Below the pieces are notes generated by a model, which saw only the letters and a program-made list of their open reading frames with translations, ran no database searches and had not been told where the DNA came from. The position numbers and the translations under genes are program-made. A stretch of DNA of 64,000 bases from Microbacterium sp. No. 7 (GTDB lineage Bacteria; Actinomycetota; Actinomycetes; Actinomycetales; Microbacteriaceae). Positions 23,896 to 32,798 of the stretch are shown here, piece after piece (the stretch's first letter is position 1; each line of letters begins with the position of its first letter). The stretch covers positions 3,906,001 through 3,970,000 of the forward strand of contig NZ_CP012697.1 in NCBI RefSeq assembly GCF_001314225.1, in the 5' to 3' direction.

Positions 23896-24686
23896 CTCGC
23901 CTGCCCCCGCTCGGTTCCGAACTCCGCGCCGGTGATCGCCCCGATCACCGACTCCGCGTTCGTGTCATGGATGTCGAACGTCGCCGCGTTCTGCCCGAGC
24001 CGCAGCACCGCGACGCGGTCGGCGACCTCGAAGACGTCGTTCATGTTGTGGGTGATGAGGATGACGCCCAGCCCCTGCTCCCGGAGGCGCAGGATGAGGT
24101 CGAGCACCTGCCGCGTCTGGGAGACGCCGAGCGCGGCGGTCGGCTCGTCGAGCAGGACGACCTTCGAGTTCCACAGCACGGCGCGCGCCACCGCGATCGA
24201 CTGCCGCTGGCCGCCCGAGAGGTTCTCGACGGCGATGCGCGAGTCGTGGATCGTGACGGCGCCCAGGGAGTCGAGCAGGTCGTTCGCACGCGACTCCATG
24301 CCGTTCGAGTCGAGCGGGGAGAGCCATCCCAGCCAGGGGATGATCTTCTTCTCCTTGCCCAGGAAGAGGTTCTGCGACACGTCGAGCGGGTCGCAGAGCG
24401 AGAGGTCCTGGTACACCGTCTCGATGCCGTATCCGGAGGCGTCCGCGGGGGACGCGATGTGCGCGGGCTCGCCCTCGAAGAGGATCTCGCCCGAGTCGGG
24501 CGTGATGACTCCCGAGATGACCTTGACCAGCGTGGACTTCCCCGCGCCGTTGTCGCCGACGAGCGCGACGACCTCGCCCGCGTCGACGTGCAGGTTCACG
24601 CCCACGAGGGCGCGGACCGCGCCGAAGGTCTTGGTGATGTTCCGCAGCTCGATGAGCGGCGGACCGGCCGCTTCCTGTCTCGACAC
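23892..24686 (-). CDS. Sugar ABC transporter ATP-binding protein (single domain)
   Basis: The 264-residue ATPase has Walker A (GDNGAGKST), Q-loop (TVYQDLSLCD), signature (NLSGGQRQSIAVARA), Walker B (VVLLDEPTAAL) and H-loop (LITHNMND). Ribose-type importers often have a double ATPase; this one is a single domain, as in fructose/xylose-type systems. GTG start at 24686 with AAAGGAA upstream. It pairs with the permease at 22630-23895 and the binding protein at 24727. Confidence 0.9.
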   Translation of the reverse strand: MSRQEAAGPPLIELRNITKTFGAVRALVGVNLHVDAGEVVALVGDNGAGKSTLVKVISGVITPDSGEILFEGEPAHIASPADASGYGIETVYQDLSLCDPLDVSQNLFLGKEKKIIPWLGWLSPLDSNGMESRANDLLDSLGAVTIHDSRIAVENLSGGQRQSIAVARAVLWNSKVVLLDEPTAALGVSQTRQVLDLILRLREQGLGVILITHNMNDVFEVADRVAVLRLGQNAATFDIHDTNAESVIGAITGAEFGTERGQAR

Positions 24687-24726
24687 CGTTGTTCCTTTCC
24701 GAGGCCTCAGACCTGTCCGTGCGACG

Positions 24727-25845
24727 TCAGTCGCAGAATCCGATCGCGTCGTTCGAGACGCCGGCGCAGATCTCTTCCTTCGTGGCTGCGCCGTCCTCGA
24801 CGACCAGGTCGATGTTGGTCGCGTCGATGATCATGGGGGTCACCGTGACCCACGGGATCTCGACGCCGCCGTCCTCGCGCGTCGACGTGACGATGTCGCC
24901 CGGGTCCTCGTCGTTGATGATCGAGACGATGAGCTCGGCGGTCAGGCGCGACTGCTCCTTGAGCGAACGCCACACCGACATCCCCTGCGTCCCCTCGACG
25001 ATGCGCTGCAGCGCCGGGATCGTCGCGTCGAGCCCGGTCACGGGCACCGTGCCCGCGAGGCCCTGCGACGCGAGGGCGGCGATCGCCCCGCCGGCCGTGC
25101 CGTCGTTGGCCGCCATCACGCCCTGCACGCCGTTGTCGAGCTGAGTGAGCGCCTGCTCCATCTGCCGCTGCGCGTTCGCGGGATCCCAGTCGGGCGTCCA
25201 CGACTCGTAGCCGAGGACGCGGGCGCCGGAGTCGAACAGCGGCTGCAGCACCGACATGTAGCCGTCCCGGAAGGCGTGCGCGTTGTCGTCGGACTCCGAG
25301 CCGTTGATCACGGCGAGCACGTCACCGTCGGCCGTGTTGTCGGCGATCCACTGGCCCTGCAGCTCACCCACCTCGACGCCGTCGACCTGCACGTAGAAGT
25401 CGACCGCGGCGCCCGGGATGGCGCGGTCGTAGCCGATGACGGTGGCGCCGGCCTGCTTGGCCTGCTCGACGATCGACTTCGCCGCCTCGAGGTCGACCGG
25501 GTTGAGCACGAGGATGTCCGCGCCCTCGGTGATCGCCTGCTCCGCCTGCCGCAGCTGCGCGGCGGGGTCGTCCTGCGCGTTGTAGAACGAGACCTGCGCA
25601 TCGGGGGCGAGCTCCGCCATCGCCTCCTCGAAGAAGGGCCGGTCGAGCGCCTCGTACCGCTCGACGACGTTCGTCGGGATGAAGTACGCGACCCGCACGA
25701 CGTCGCCGCCGCCCTGGTCTCCGCCGCCCTGGCCCCCGTCGCCGCCGCCGGCGCTGGTGCAGCCGAGCAGCGCGACGGCCGCGAGGCCGCTCACGCCGAC
25801 GGCCGCGATGAGGCGGGACGCCGCTCTGGTCTTGCTGGAAATCAT
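24727..25845 (-). CDS. Sugar ABC transporter substrate-binding lipoprotein (1)
   Basis: The 372-residue protein has a signal peptide with lipobox AVALLGC (lipid-anchored Cys29), a Gly/Gln/Asp linker, and a periplasmic-binding-protein type 1 fold (RVAYFIPTNVVERYEALDRP..., ADILVLNPVDLEAAKSIVEQ, VIGYDRAIPGAAVDFYVQ, VMAANDGTAGGAIAAL). The VIGYDR and NDGTAGG motifs resemble XylF-type binding proteins. It captures the ligand at the outer face of the membrane. It is the first gene of the operon under a TTGACC-18-TACTCT promoter with LacI-type sites. Confidence 0.9.
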   Translation of the reverse strand: MISSKTRAASRLIAAVGVSGLAAVALLGCTSAGGGDGGQGGGDQGGGDVVRVAYFIPTNVVERYEALDRPFFEEAMAELAPDAQVSFYNAQDDPAAQLRQAEQAITEGADILVLNPVDLEAAKSIVEQAKQAGATVIGYDRAIPGAAVDFYVQVDGVEVGELQGQWIADNTADGDVLAVINGSESDDNAHAFRDGYMSVLQPLFDSGARVLGYESWTPDWDPANAQRQMEQALTQLDNGVQGVMAANDGTAGGAIAALASQGLAGTVPVTGLDATIPALQRIVEGTQGMSVWRSLKEQSRLTAELIVSIINDEDPGDIVTSTREDGGVEIPWVTVTPMIIDATNIDLVVEDGAATKEEICAGVSNDAIGFCD

Positions 25846-25940
25846 CGTCGATCACCTTTCACGACCCGGGGTGCGCACACCCGCTCGGGTCTTCCGAGAC
25901 TCTTCCGTCCGCCGATCCGACCCCATGTTCGGCCGAGAAT

Positions 25941-25952
25941 GCGAACGATTGC
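25941..25952. promoter_or_regulatory. LacI-type operator A (importer 1)
   Basis: GCGAACGATTGC lies just downstream of the -10 box TACTCT (25964-25959), over the expected transcription start of the importer operon, where a repressor would block initiation. Confidence 0.6.
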
Positions 25953-25958
25953 ATTCAC

Positions 25959-25988
25959 AGAGTAGGGGCCTTGCCAAGGATCGGTCAA
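25959..25988 (-). promoter_or_regulatory. Promoter of importer-1 operon
   Basis: On the minus strand TTGACC (25988-25983) and TACTCT (25964-25959) are separated by 18 bp. LacI-type operators lie on both sides. Confidence 0.6.
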
Positions 25989-26010
25989 CAGATCGTGACG
26001 AGCCTGTTAT

Positions 26011-26030
26011 GCAAATTTGCAAACGATTGC
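26011..26030. promoter_or_regulatory. LacI-type operator B with adjoining palindrome
   Basis: GCAAACGATTGC (26019-26030) abuts the perfect palindrome GCAAATTTGC (26011-26020). The site is about 78 bp from operator A, so looping between the two is possible. Confidence 0.55.
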
Positions 26031-26055
26031 TTTCGCATGAGACTCACGCAAAGCA

Positions 26056-26091
26056 AGGAGGGGCGCAGCGGATGCCCGCTGCGCCCCTCCT
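26056..26091. terminator. 15-bp perfect hairpin after the isomerase-like gene
   Basis: 26056-26070 and 26077-26091 are perfectly complementary with the loop GATGCC. The hairpin follows the stop of the minus-strand gene at 26104 and precedes the importer-1 promoter, so it should insulate the two operons. On the minus strand it is followed by TTGCTTTGCG. Confidence 0.7.
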
Positions 26092-26103
26092 CCTGCCGGC
26101 CGG

Positions 26104-26973
26104 TCAGGGACGGCGTCGATGCGCCTCGTCGAGCACGGCGCTGCCCGAGGCGAACGCCACGCGCAGCGCCTCCTCGAGCGGCAGCGCGCGGTGCGCCTCC
26201 GAGATGATCTCCACTCCCCACGGGCCGTCGTAGCCGATCTCGCGCAGCGCGTTGACGAACCCGGGGATGTCCCAGTCGCCCTCTCCCGGAGGGAGGCGCG
26301 CGTTGATCGTGTCGGCGAACAGCCGATCCGCGGGCGGCGCCGGCTCGAGCGCGTCGTTCAGCTCCGCGCCGAAGAGATGCTCGCGCGCGACCGCGCCGAG
26401 CAGGTCGGCGGGCGTCTGCCCGGCGCGGAAGACGTGCCAGACGTCGATGATGACGCCGCCGGCGGGATGGCCGGCATCCTGGACGAACCGCGCCCCCTCC
26501 GGCACCGTGCGGAAGTTCGTGAACGGAAGCGGCTCCAGGGCGATGCGCGTGCCCGCCCGCTCCGCGTCGTCGCACAGCCCCCGGAACGCGTCGATCAGAA
26601 GGTCGCGCGCGGGCTCCTCGGTCATCGACCCCGAGACCTTGACGAAGCGCGCCTCGAGCAGCTCGGCCGCCGCGAGCAGATCGCCGCGCTTCACGTCGGA
26701 CGCCGCCCGGCGCTCGCCCGTCGCCCACCAGTCGTCGAGGAACTCGACCTCGGTGTGGCGGAAGCCCGCCGCGCGGATCTCCCGCGCCAGCCGCTCCCAG
26801 CCGATCGTCTCGCGCGCCACGAGCAGGTCGGCGTAGACGATGCCGAAGCCCGCGAAGCCGGTGTCGGCGGCGACGCGCACGCGATCGAGGATGTCGAGCG
26901 GGCTGCGTTCGCCGTCGCGCATCGGCGCGGCGTCTCCCGCGTGGGTCCAGCAGGTGGCGATGAGCTCATGCAT
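26104..26973 (-). CDS. Sugar phosphate isomerase/epimerase-like TIM barrel (AP_endonuc_2 fold)
   Basis: The 289-residue protein shows the xylose-isomerase-like TIM-barrel pattern: TEVEFLDDWW, RIALEPLPFTNFR (metal-ligand Glu), GVIIDVWHVFRAG (Asp and His ligands), ELNDALEP and a final WGVEIISEAHR (Glu). Such proteins isomerise or epimerise sugars, inosose or keto-sugars. AAAGGAG lies ~9 nt before the ATG. It ends the long importer-2 operon and is preceded by binding protein 2. Confidence 0.8.
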   Translation of the reverse strand: MHELIATCWTHAGDAAPMRDGERSPLDILDRVRVAADTGFAGFGIVYADLLVARETIGWERLAREIRAAGFRHTEVEFLDDWWATGERRAASDVKRGDLLAAAELLEARFVKVSGSMTEEPARDLLIDAFRGLCDDAERAGTRIALEPLPFTNFRTVPEGARFVQDAGHPAGGVIIDVWHVFRAGQTPADLLGAVAREHLFGAELNDALEPAPPADRLFADTINARLPPGEGDWDIPGFVNALREIGYDGPWGVEIISEAHRALPLEEALRVAFASGSAVLDEAHRRRP

Positions 26974-27003
26974 GTGTGCGTGCTCCTTTCCGGGTCCGGG
27001 CGT

Positions 27004-28128
27004 TCAGCCGAGGTTGTCGGCGCAGACGGGAACGGTCTCCGCCCCCTGGCAGATCTCCTCCCACGTCCACACCCCGTCCTCGACCACATCGCCCACGTTG
27101 TCGATCGTCACGTTCTCCACCGGCAGGAACACCGCAGGGATCTCCGCGAAATCGTTGTCCACCACCCCATTGACCATCTCCGACGGCACACCCCCGCCCG
27201 ACAGGATCGACGCCACCACCTGCGCGGCGGCATCCGCCATCACCGACAGGTTCTTGTAGATCGTGTTGTCGAGGGATCCCTGCACGATGTACTGCATCGC
27301 GTTGAGATCGCCGTTCTGGCCGCCCGTGACGACGACCTCGCCCTGCAGGCCCTGGGTCGTGAGGGCGGCGACGGCGCCGCCCGCGAGCCCGTCGTTCATC
27401 GTGACGATGAGGTCGAGGGCGTTGTCGTTCTGCGCGAGGCAGTCCTCGATGAACGCCTGACCCGCGACCGGGTCCCAGTTGGTGATGTTCTGCTCGCAGA
27501 CCACCTCGATCTTGCCCGACGCGATCAGCGGCTCCAGGAACTCGTCCTGACCCTTCTGATACTGGTTCGTGCCGTACTCGCCCGGGTGGCCCTTCAGCCG
27601 GGCGACCTTGAGGCCATCACCCGCCATGCCCTCGATGAGCTCGGCGGCGCGCTCGCCCTGCGCCTGGCCCACCGCCAGCGCGTCGAACAGCACGTGCGCC
27701 TCCGCCGGGCCGCCCACCGCATCGTGCTCGTACAGCACCACCGGCACACCGGCCTGGTCGGCCACGGCGAGCGAGCCGGCGGCGAGATTGGCGTCTGCGG
27801 CGACGAACACGATGACGTCGGCGCCCTGCGTGATCGCGTCCTCGACCTGCTGCTGCTGCTTCGTCGGGTCGCCCTCCGCGTTCTCGACGGTCACGGCCGC
27901 GTCCGGGGCGTACTCCTTCATCGCCTCGACGAACAGGGGCGCGTCGCGGTTCTCGAACCGGGTCGTGGTCGTGTTCGGCAGCAGGAAGAACACCTTCTGC
28001 GCGCCCGCCGCCGGCTCGCCGCCGTCGCCGTCGTCGCCGGACCCGCCGTTCCCGCCCGAGCAGCCGCCCAGGAGGAGCACGCCCGTCAGCGTGAGCGCGG
28101 CCGCGGCCGCGAGCGTGGACTTCTTCAT
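27004..28128 (-). CDS. Sugar ABC transporter substrate-binding lipoprotein (2)
   Basis: The 374-residue protein begins MKKSTLAAAAALTLTGVLLLGGC (lipobox Cys23) with AGGAG upstream, and has a type 1 periplasmic-binding fold (KVFFLLPNTTTTRFENRDAP, GADVIVFVAADANLAAGSLA, VVLYEHDAVGG, TMNDGLAGGAVAAL). It has no ATPase or permease of its own next to it. It closely resembles binding protein 3 at 33610: the last 222 nt differ by one base, while other parts diverge. It probably serves the same importer with altered ligand preference. Confidence 0.9.
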   Translation of the reverse strand: MKKSTLAAAAALTLTGVLLLGGCSGGNGGSGDDGDGGEPAAGAQKVFFLLPNTTTTRFENRDAPLFVEAMKEYAPDAAVTVENAEGDPTKQQQQVEDAITQGADVIVFVAADANLAAGSLAVADQAGVPVVLYEHDAVGGPAEAHVLFDALAVGQAQGERAAELIEGMAGDGLKVARLKGHPGEYGTNQYQKGQDEFLEPLIASGKIEVVCEQNITNWDPVAGQAFIEDCLAQNDNALDLIVTMNDGLAGGAVAALTTQGLQGEVVVTGGQNGDLNAMQYIVQGSLDNTIYKNLSVMADAAAQVVASILSGGGVPSEMVNGVVDNDFAEIPAVFLPVENVTIDNVGDVVEDGVWTWEEICQGAETVPVCADNLG

Positions 28129-28160
28129 CTCTTGACTCCTTGTGACACTTCTGATGGGGG

Positions 28161-28958
28161 CTAGAAGACGGTCCCGACGGTGCCGCCGTTCACGCCGAGC
28201 GCGGAGCCCGTCACGAACGACGCCCGCGGGGAGGCGAGGAAGACGACGCACGACGCCACTTCCTCGGCCGTGCCCATCCGCTCGAGGGGGATGCCGCGGT
28301 CGGCGACCAGGGCGGCGACCGCCTCGTCGCCCTTCTTGCCGTAGATGCCCTCGATCGTCTCGAGGTATCCGCCGGGCCGCGACCACAGCGGCGTCCAGAT
28401 CGGCCCGGGGTGCACCGCGTTGACACGGATGTCGGGCGCGAACTCCTTCGCGAGAAGACGGGTGAGGTTCGCCAGCGCCGCCTTCGACGGCGAGTAGTCG
28501 GGGAAGGTCGGCTCCGGCTGCTGCGCCAGGTCGGAGATGACCGTGACGACGGCGGCATCCGGTCGCGCCCGCATGTGCGGGAGCAGAGCGCTGCACAGCC
28601 GCTGGGTCGCGAAGAAGTTCAGCTCGAACGTGCGATGCCACTCCTCGTCCGAGACGTCCGCGAGGCGGCGGATCTTGCCGATGCCGGCGTTGTTGATCAG
28701 GATGTCGGGCGCGTGCCCCTCGAACGCGAGGGCGGCCTCGGCGACCCGCGCGCAGCCCTCCGCCGTCGCGAGGTCCGCCACGATCGTGGCGACCGAGCCC
28801 TGCGGCGACGACGCCACGAGCTCGGCCAGCGGCTCCGCCGCGATGTCCGCGACGAGCACGTGAGCGCCCTCGGCGATGAGCTGTTCCGCGGCGGCGCGGC
28901 CGATGCCGGTCGCGCCGCCGGTCAGCAGGACGGTCTTTCCCGTCAGGCTCAGGTCCAT
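28161..28958 (-). CDS. SDR family oxidoreductase
   Basis: The 265-residue enzyme has TGGATGIGRAAAEQL (14-28), the NNAGIG motif, a catalytic Ser/Tyr/Lys set (VISDLAQQPEPTFPDYSPSKAA, with Tyr-Ser-Pro-Ser-Lys) and the PGPIWTPLW loop. It most likely interconverts a hydroxyl and keto group on the imported sugar or polyol. Its start overlaps the end of the alcohol dehydrogenase gene by 10 nt. Confidence 0.9.
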   Translation of the reverse strand: MDLSLTGKTVLLTGGATGIGRAAAEQLIAEGAHVLVADIAAEPLAELVASSPQGSVATIVADLATAEGCARVAEAALAFEGHAPDILINNAGIGKIRRLADVSDEEWHRTFELNFFATQRLCSALLPHMRARPDAAVVTVISDLAQQPEPTFPDYSPSKAALANLTRLLAKEFAPDIRVNAVHPGPIWTPLWSRPGGYLETIEGIYGKKGDEAVAALVADRGIPLERMGTAEEVASCVVFLASPRASFVTGSALGVNGGTVGTVF

Positions 28959-29938
28959 GTCGCGTCCGCTCCGTCGTTCGGGCGGATGTGGATCTTGATG
29001 TTCACGTCGCGCTTGGACGACTCCGCGAGCGCCGTCAGCGCCTCGTCGAGCGGGAACACCTGTGAGACGAGCGGCGTCAGGTCGATGCCCGTGTGACCCA
29101 GGAACTTGATCGCCTGCGGCCAGACGCCGACCGAGCCGACCTGGCCGCGGATGCGGAGCATCTTCTCGACGATCAGCCCCAGCCTGGCGGGGTGCTCGTC
29201 GCCGACGTTGATCCCGATGTTGGTGATGTAGGCGCCGTAGGCCGCGGCCTCGAGCGTCTGGGCCATCACGGCGGGCCGGCCCGTCGCCTCCACGATGCGG
29301 GAGGCGCCGCGACCGTCGGTGAGCTCGAGGATCCGGGCGACGACGTCGATGCCGATCGGATCGACGACCACATCGGCGCCGAGCGAGAGCCCGATCTCGC
29401 GCCGTGCGGCGTCGGGCTCCACGAGGATGACGCGACCGCCCTTCGCGTGTGCGGACGCGACCGCGCAGAGGCCGATCGGGCCGCCGCCGAAGACGACGAC
29501 GTCGTCGCTGCCGTCGATCTCGTCCGTCGCACCGTACGCGACGGTGAACGGCTCGACGAGGGCGCCCATCGTGTCATCGATGCTGTCGGGCAGCTTGTGC
29601 AGCCATGCCTGGGGCACGCGCACGAGGTCGGCGATGGCGCCGTCGATCGTGAACCCGAAGTGCTGGTCGTCGGCGACCGAGCACTCCCCCACGACGCGGT
29701 CGCCGACGGCGAACCCGGTGACCGCCGCGCCGACCGCGACGATCTCGCCGGTCCATTCGTGCCCCGGGATGATGGGGTACTCGATCGGCAGGATGTACTT
29801 GCCCGCCAGCAGGTCGAAGTCGGAATGACAGATGCCGACCCGCCGCATCCTCACGAGGCAGTCGGTCTCGCCGAAGGCGGGGTCGAGCGTGTCGACCACC
29901 GCCGCCTCATCGGGGGCCGAGTAGACGAGTGCGCGCAT
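28949..29938 (-). CDS. Zinc-type alcohol dehydrogenase (MDR) lacking the structural zinc loop
   Basis: The 329-residue protein has catalytic-zinc residues Cys37 in VGICHSDFD, the GHEWTGEIVAVG motif (His/Glu) and the NAD-binding VVFGGGPIGLCAVASA. The lobe that normally holds four cysteines reads VVGECSVADDQHFGF, so the structural zinc site is absent. This is seen in some sugar and polyol MDR enzymes. It lies between the cupin and SDR genes of the operon and probably oxidises the imported compound. Confidence 0.85.
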   Translation of the reverse strand: MRALVYSAPDEAAVVDTLDPAFGETDCLVRMRRVGICHSDFDLLAGKYILPIEYPIIPGHEWTGEIVAVGAAVTGFAVGDRVVGECSVADDQHFGFTIDGAIADLVRVPQAWLHKLPDSIDDTMGALVEPFTVAYGATDEIDGSDDVVVFGGGPIGLCAVASAHAKGGRVILVEPDAARREIGLSLGADVVVDPIGIDVVARILELTDGRGASRIVEATGRPAVMAQTLEAAAYGAYITNIGINVGDEHPARLGLIVEKMLRIRGQVGSVGVWPQAIKFLGHTGIDLTPLVSQVFPLDEALTALAESSKRDVNIKIHIRPNDGADATWT

Positions 29939-29944
29939 GTCGCG

Positions 29945-30373
29945 TCATTTCCTTTCCTTGATGTCGGCGTCCGGAAGCTCCGGGGGCCAGTTGTCGAACT
30001 CCACCGCGGTGTGGTCCTCGCCCGGCTCCTGGAAGCCCACGGCGAAGGCGAGCGAGCGCACGCCCGTGTATCCGCCGAACAGCGAGTGGGGGACGTTGGG
30101 CGGCGTGTGCACGAGGTCGCCCGGCGCGACCGGGAAGACCTCGTCGCCCACGCGCATGACGCCGCGGCCCGTCAGCACGTAGTAGAACTCGTGCGAGTTG
30201 TGGAAGTGCGGCTCGACGAACGCGCCGGGCGCCACGGTGAACTCGTTGACGAACTCGAGGAACGAGCCCATCGTCTCGTCGCGCAGCTCCTGCTGCTCGT
30301 ACATGAAATAGCTGCGCACCGTGCCGCCGTGCTGCACGACGGCGGGGACATCGGCGTTCAGAAGCACCTTCAT
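29945..30373 (-). CDS. Cupin domain protein
   Basis: The 142-residue protein has the two cupin motifs: PHFHNSHEFYYVLTGRG (about 56-72; metal-binding His-x-His...Glu) and PGDLVHTPPNVPHSLFGG (His). It could be a sugar isomerase, epimerase or binding protein. AAGGAG precedes the ATG at 30373; the longer upstream frame is not needed. The gene stands 6 nt upstream of the alcohol dehydrogenase gene in the operon. Confidence 0.8.
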   Translation of the reverse strand: MKVLLNADVPAVVQHGGTVRSYFMYEQQELRDETMGSFLEFVNEFTVAPGAFVEPHFHNSHEFYYVLTGRGVMRVGDEVFPVAPGDLVHTPPNVPHSLFGGYTGVRSLAFAVGFQEPGEDHTAVEFDNWPPELPDADIKERK

Positions 30374-30402
30374 CTCTTTCTCCTTCGCATCGGACGGTCT
30401 CG

Positions 30403-31575
30403 TCAGGACAGGGTCTCGCCGCCCGTGGGCGCGAGCACGACCCCGGTCGCGTGCAGCCGGAGCAGCAGGGCGGTGGACGCGCCGATCTGCTGCGGGTCGC
30501 CGGCGCGGCCCAGCGGGATCGCGGCGAGACGCCGCGCCGTGAACTCCTCCGGATCCTCGCCGAGGTCGATGGCGAAGCCCGCGAACGCGGCACGCATGAG
30601 CGGGGTGTCGACGGGTCCCGGGCACAGTCCGTGCACCGCGATCCGGTCTCCCGCGAGCGCCTGCGCGAGCGACGTCACGTATCCCATGACCGCGAACTTC
30701 GCGGCGCAGTAGGGGCCGTTCCCCGCCTCGGCCGTGAGTCCCGCCTGCGACGAGAGGATCACGACCGTGCCGCCGCGCGGCCTCAGCCGCGGGAGCAGCA
30801 GCTCGACGACGTCGAACACGGTCGTGCCGTTGAGCACGAGGGAGCGGTCGGACGCGGCACGGTCGTAGTCGGCGCCGAACCGCGTCGACGCGCCCACGCC
30901 GTGGTGCACGACGACCGCGTCGAGGCCCTCCAGCTCCGGCGAGGCGGCGAGCGCGGCGAGCTGCTCCGGCCGGGTGAGGTCGCAGGCCACGGTCGGCATC
31001 CCGAGGCGCTCCCCGGCGGAGGTCAGCGCGTCACCGGCGCGGTCCGTGAGCACCACGCGGCGGCCGGAGCCCGCGATCGCCTCCGCCGCGGCGAACCCGA
31101 GGCCGCCCGCGGCGCCGGTGACGAGCACGGCGCCGTCGTCGGCGCGGCCCTCGACCGGCCCGCCGCGCAGGTCGATCGTCGCGCCGGTCGTGTAGCCGCC
31201 CCGGGCCTCGTCGAGCAGGTACTCCTCGACGGCGCGGACGTCGTCGGAAAGGGTCGAGGCGGATGCCACGACCGTGCTCGCCCGGCCGCCGGCGCCGCTG
31301 ATCTCGAGCGCCGCGGTGCCGACGATGCCGCGCACGGCCTGCACGAGCGCTTCCTCCAGCCGTCCGGCCCCCGCCACGGTGACCGTGACGACGAGCGGCG
31401 CCGCGGGGGTCGCGGCGACGTGCGCGTTGACCGCGTCGATGACCTGCGCCGAGGGCCCCTGCACGTCGTCGGCCCAGCCCGCGGCGCCCGCGCCGCCGGC
31501 GTCGACGCGGACGATCGTGCCGCCCGCGACGCCCTCGTCGACCGCGACGCGCTCGCGGACCGCCTGGGCGCTCAT
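30403..31575 (-). CDS. SDR oxidoreductase with degenerate N-terminal SDR-like half
   Basis: The C-terminal ~240 residues are a complete SDR: VLVTGAAGGLGFAAAEAIAG, a catalytic Ser in ILSSQAGLTA, and Tyr-Cys-Ala-Ala-Lys in GPYCAAKFA. The N-terminal ~150 residues lack a Rossmann glycine motif but include EALVQAVRGIVGTAALEIS and EEYLLDEARGGYTTGATIDLRGG, which echoes the end of a typical SDR (V-T-G-A-T-I-D-V-D-G-G). It looks like a fusion with a vestigial SDR module. The ATG overlaps the permease stop by ATGA. Confidence 0.75.
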   Translation of the reverse strand: MSAQAVRERVAVDEGVAGGTIVRVDAGGAGAAGWADDVQGPSAQVIDAVNAHVAATPAAPLVVTVTVAGAGRLEEALVQAVRGIVGTAALEISGAGGRASTVVASASTLSDDVRAVEEYLLDEARGGYTTGATIDLRGGPVEGRADDGAVLVTGAAGGLGFAAAEAIAGSGRRVVLTDRAGDALTSAGERLGMPTVACDLTRPEQLAALAASPELEGLDAVVVHHGVGASTRFGADYDRAASDRSLVLNGTTVFDVVELLLPRLRPRGGTVVILSSQAGLTAEAGNGPYCAAKFAVMGYVTSLAQALAGDRIAVHGLCPGPVDTPLMRAAFAGFAIDLGEDPEEFTARRLAAIPLGRAGDPQQIGASTALLLRLHATGVVLAPTGGETLS

Positions 31576-32798
31576 TGACCGGGTCCGCTCAGGCGCTCGA
31601 CCGTGCGGTCGATGGTGACGGCGCCGACCAGCAGGAGGCCGGTCACGATCAGCTGCACGTCGGAGGACACGCCCATCAGGTTCAGCCCGTTGCTGACGAC
31701 GCCGATGATGAGCGCCCCGAGGAGGGCGGCCGATGCGCGGCCGCGACCGCCGAAGAGGCTGACGCCGCCGATGACCGCGGCCGCGATCGAGTTCAGCAGC
31801 AGGGCGCCGCCGCCGATGCCGCCGCCGGACGAGACCGAGACGCCGAGGATGCGCGACGCCGCGATGACGCCGGCGAGCGCGGCGAGGCCTCCTGCGAGGG
31901 CGAAGCACAGCATGGTCACGTTGCGCGTGTTGATGCCGGCCCGGCGCGCGGCCTCCTTGTTGCCTCCGGTGGCGTAGACGTGCACGCCGAACCGCGTGGA
32001 TGACAGCACGTACGTGCCGAGCCCGAGGAGGGCCGCGAAGATGATCACGGGCACCGGGATCCCCTGGTTGAAGTTGAGGATCACGACGAGCAGCGTGCAG
32101 ACGACGACGAAGATCGCGCCGGGCGTGATCACCGTCTTGCTGAGCGACGACGGCAGGTCGTGGGCCGCCCGCCGCGCGTGGTCGCTCCACTTGAGGCCGA
32201 CGAACGCGACGATCGCGACGAGCAGCACGAGGTACGACCACACGCCCGAGACGTAGGTGCCCGCGATGGCCTCGATGCCGGTCCCGAGCAGCGCGATGTT
32301 GCCCGACGTGGGGAGGACGGCGAGCTGGATGCCGTTGAGCACGAGCCCGAGGCCGAGCGTGATCACGAAGGTGGGCACGAGGAAGCGCGTGGACCAGAAG
32401 CCGGTCAGCGCGCCGATGGCGGCGCCGAGCAGGATCGGGAGCGGCACGGCGATCCAGGGCGACAGCCCCGACTCGACGGCGAGCTTGGCCATCAGCACGG
32501 CGCAGAGCCCGCTGATGCTCGCGACCGACAGGTCGATCTCGCCGAGCAGCAGCACGAAGACGATCCCGAGCGCGAGCACGCCGGTCACGACGGTCTGCAC
32601 GAGCAGGTTCGACAGGTTGCGGCTGGAGAGGAAGACGTCGCTCTGCGTCGCGAAGAAGATCACGAGGAGCGCGAGCGCGAGCAGCACGGGAAGCGCGCGC
32701 AGGTCTCCGGCGAGCAGCGCCGTGAGCCTTCGCTTGGGGGGCGTCTCGACGGGCAGGATCGTGCCCGTCAGGGTCTCGTCTTTGGTCGTCTCGCTCAT
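31572..32798 (-). CDS. Sugar ABC transporter permease 2 (XylH-like)
   Basis: The 408-residue protein is a multi-pass permease with FVLLLGEIDLSVASISGLCA, FLVPTFVITLGLGLVLNG and RRAGINTRNVTMLCFALAGG, the same architecture as permease 1 with an extra mid-protein helix pair (SKTVITPGAIFVVVCTLLVV). It belongs with the ATPase at 32795-33568 and binding proteins 2 and 3. It overlaps both neighbours by ATGA. Confidence 0.9.
   Translation of the reverse strand: MSETTKDETLTGTILPVETPPKRRLTALLAGDLRALPVLLALALLVIFFATQSDVFLSSRNLSNLLVQTVVTGVLALGIVFVLLLGEIDLSVASISGLCAVLMAKLAVESGLSPWIAVPLPILLGAAIGALTGFWSTRFLVPTFVITLGLGLVLNGIQLAVLPTSGNIALLGTGIEAIAGTYVSGVWSYLVLLVAIVAFVGLKWSDHARRAAHDLPSSLSKTVITPGAIFVVVCTLLVVILNFNQGIPVPVIIFAALLGLGTYVLSSTRFGVHVYATGGNKEAARRAGINTRNVTMLCFALAGGLAALAGVIAASRILGVSVSSGGGIGGGALLLNSIAAAVIGGVSLFGGRGRASAALLGALIIGVVSNGLNLMGVSSDVQLIVTGLLLVGAVTIDRTVERLSGPGQ

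Noticed and set aside
22345..25965. A 1206-residue plus-strand open frame opposite importer 1
   Set aside because: It is antisense to the permease, ATPase and binding protein, has low-complexity composition and no domain.
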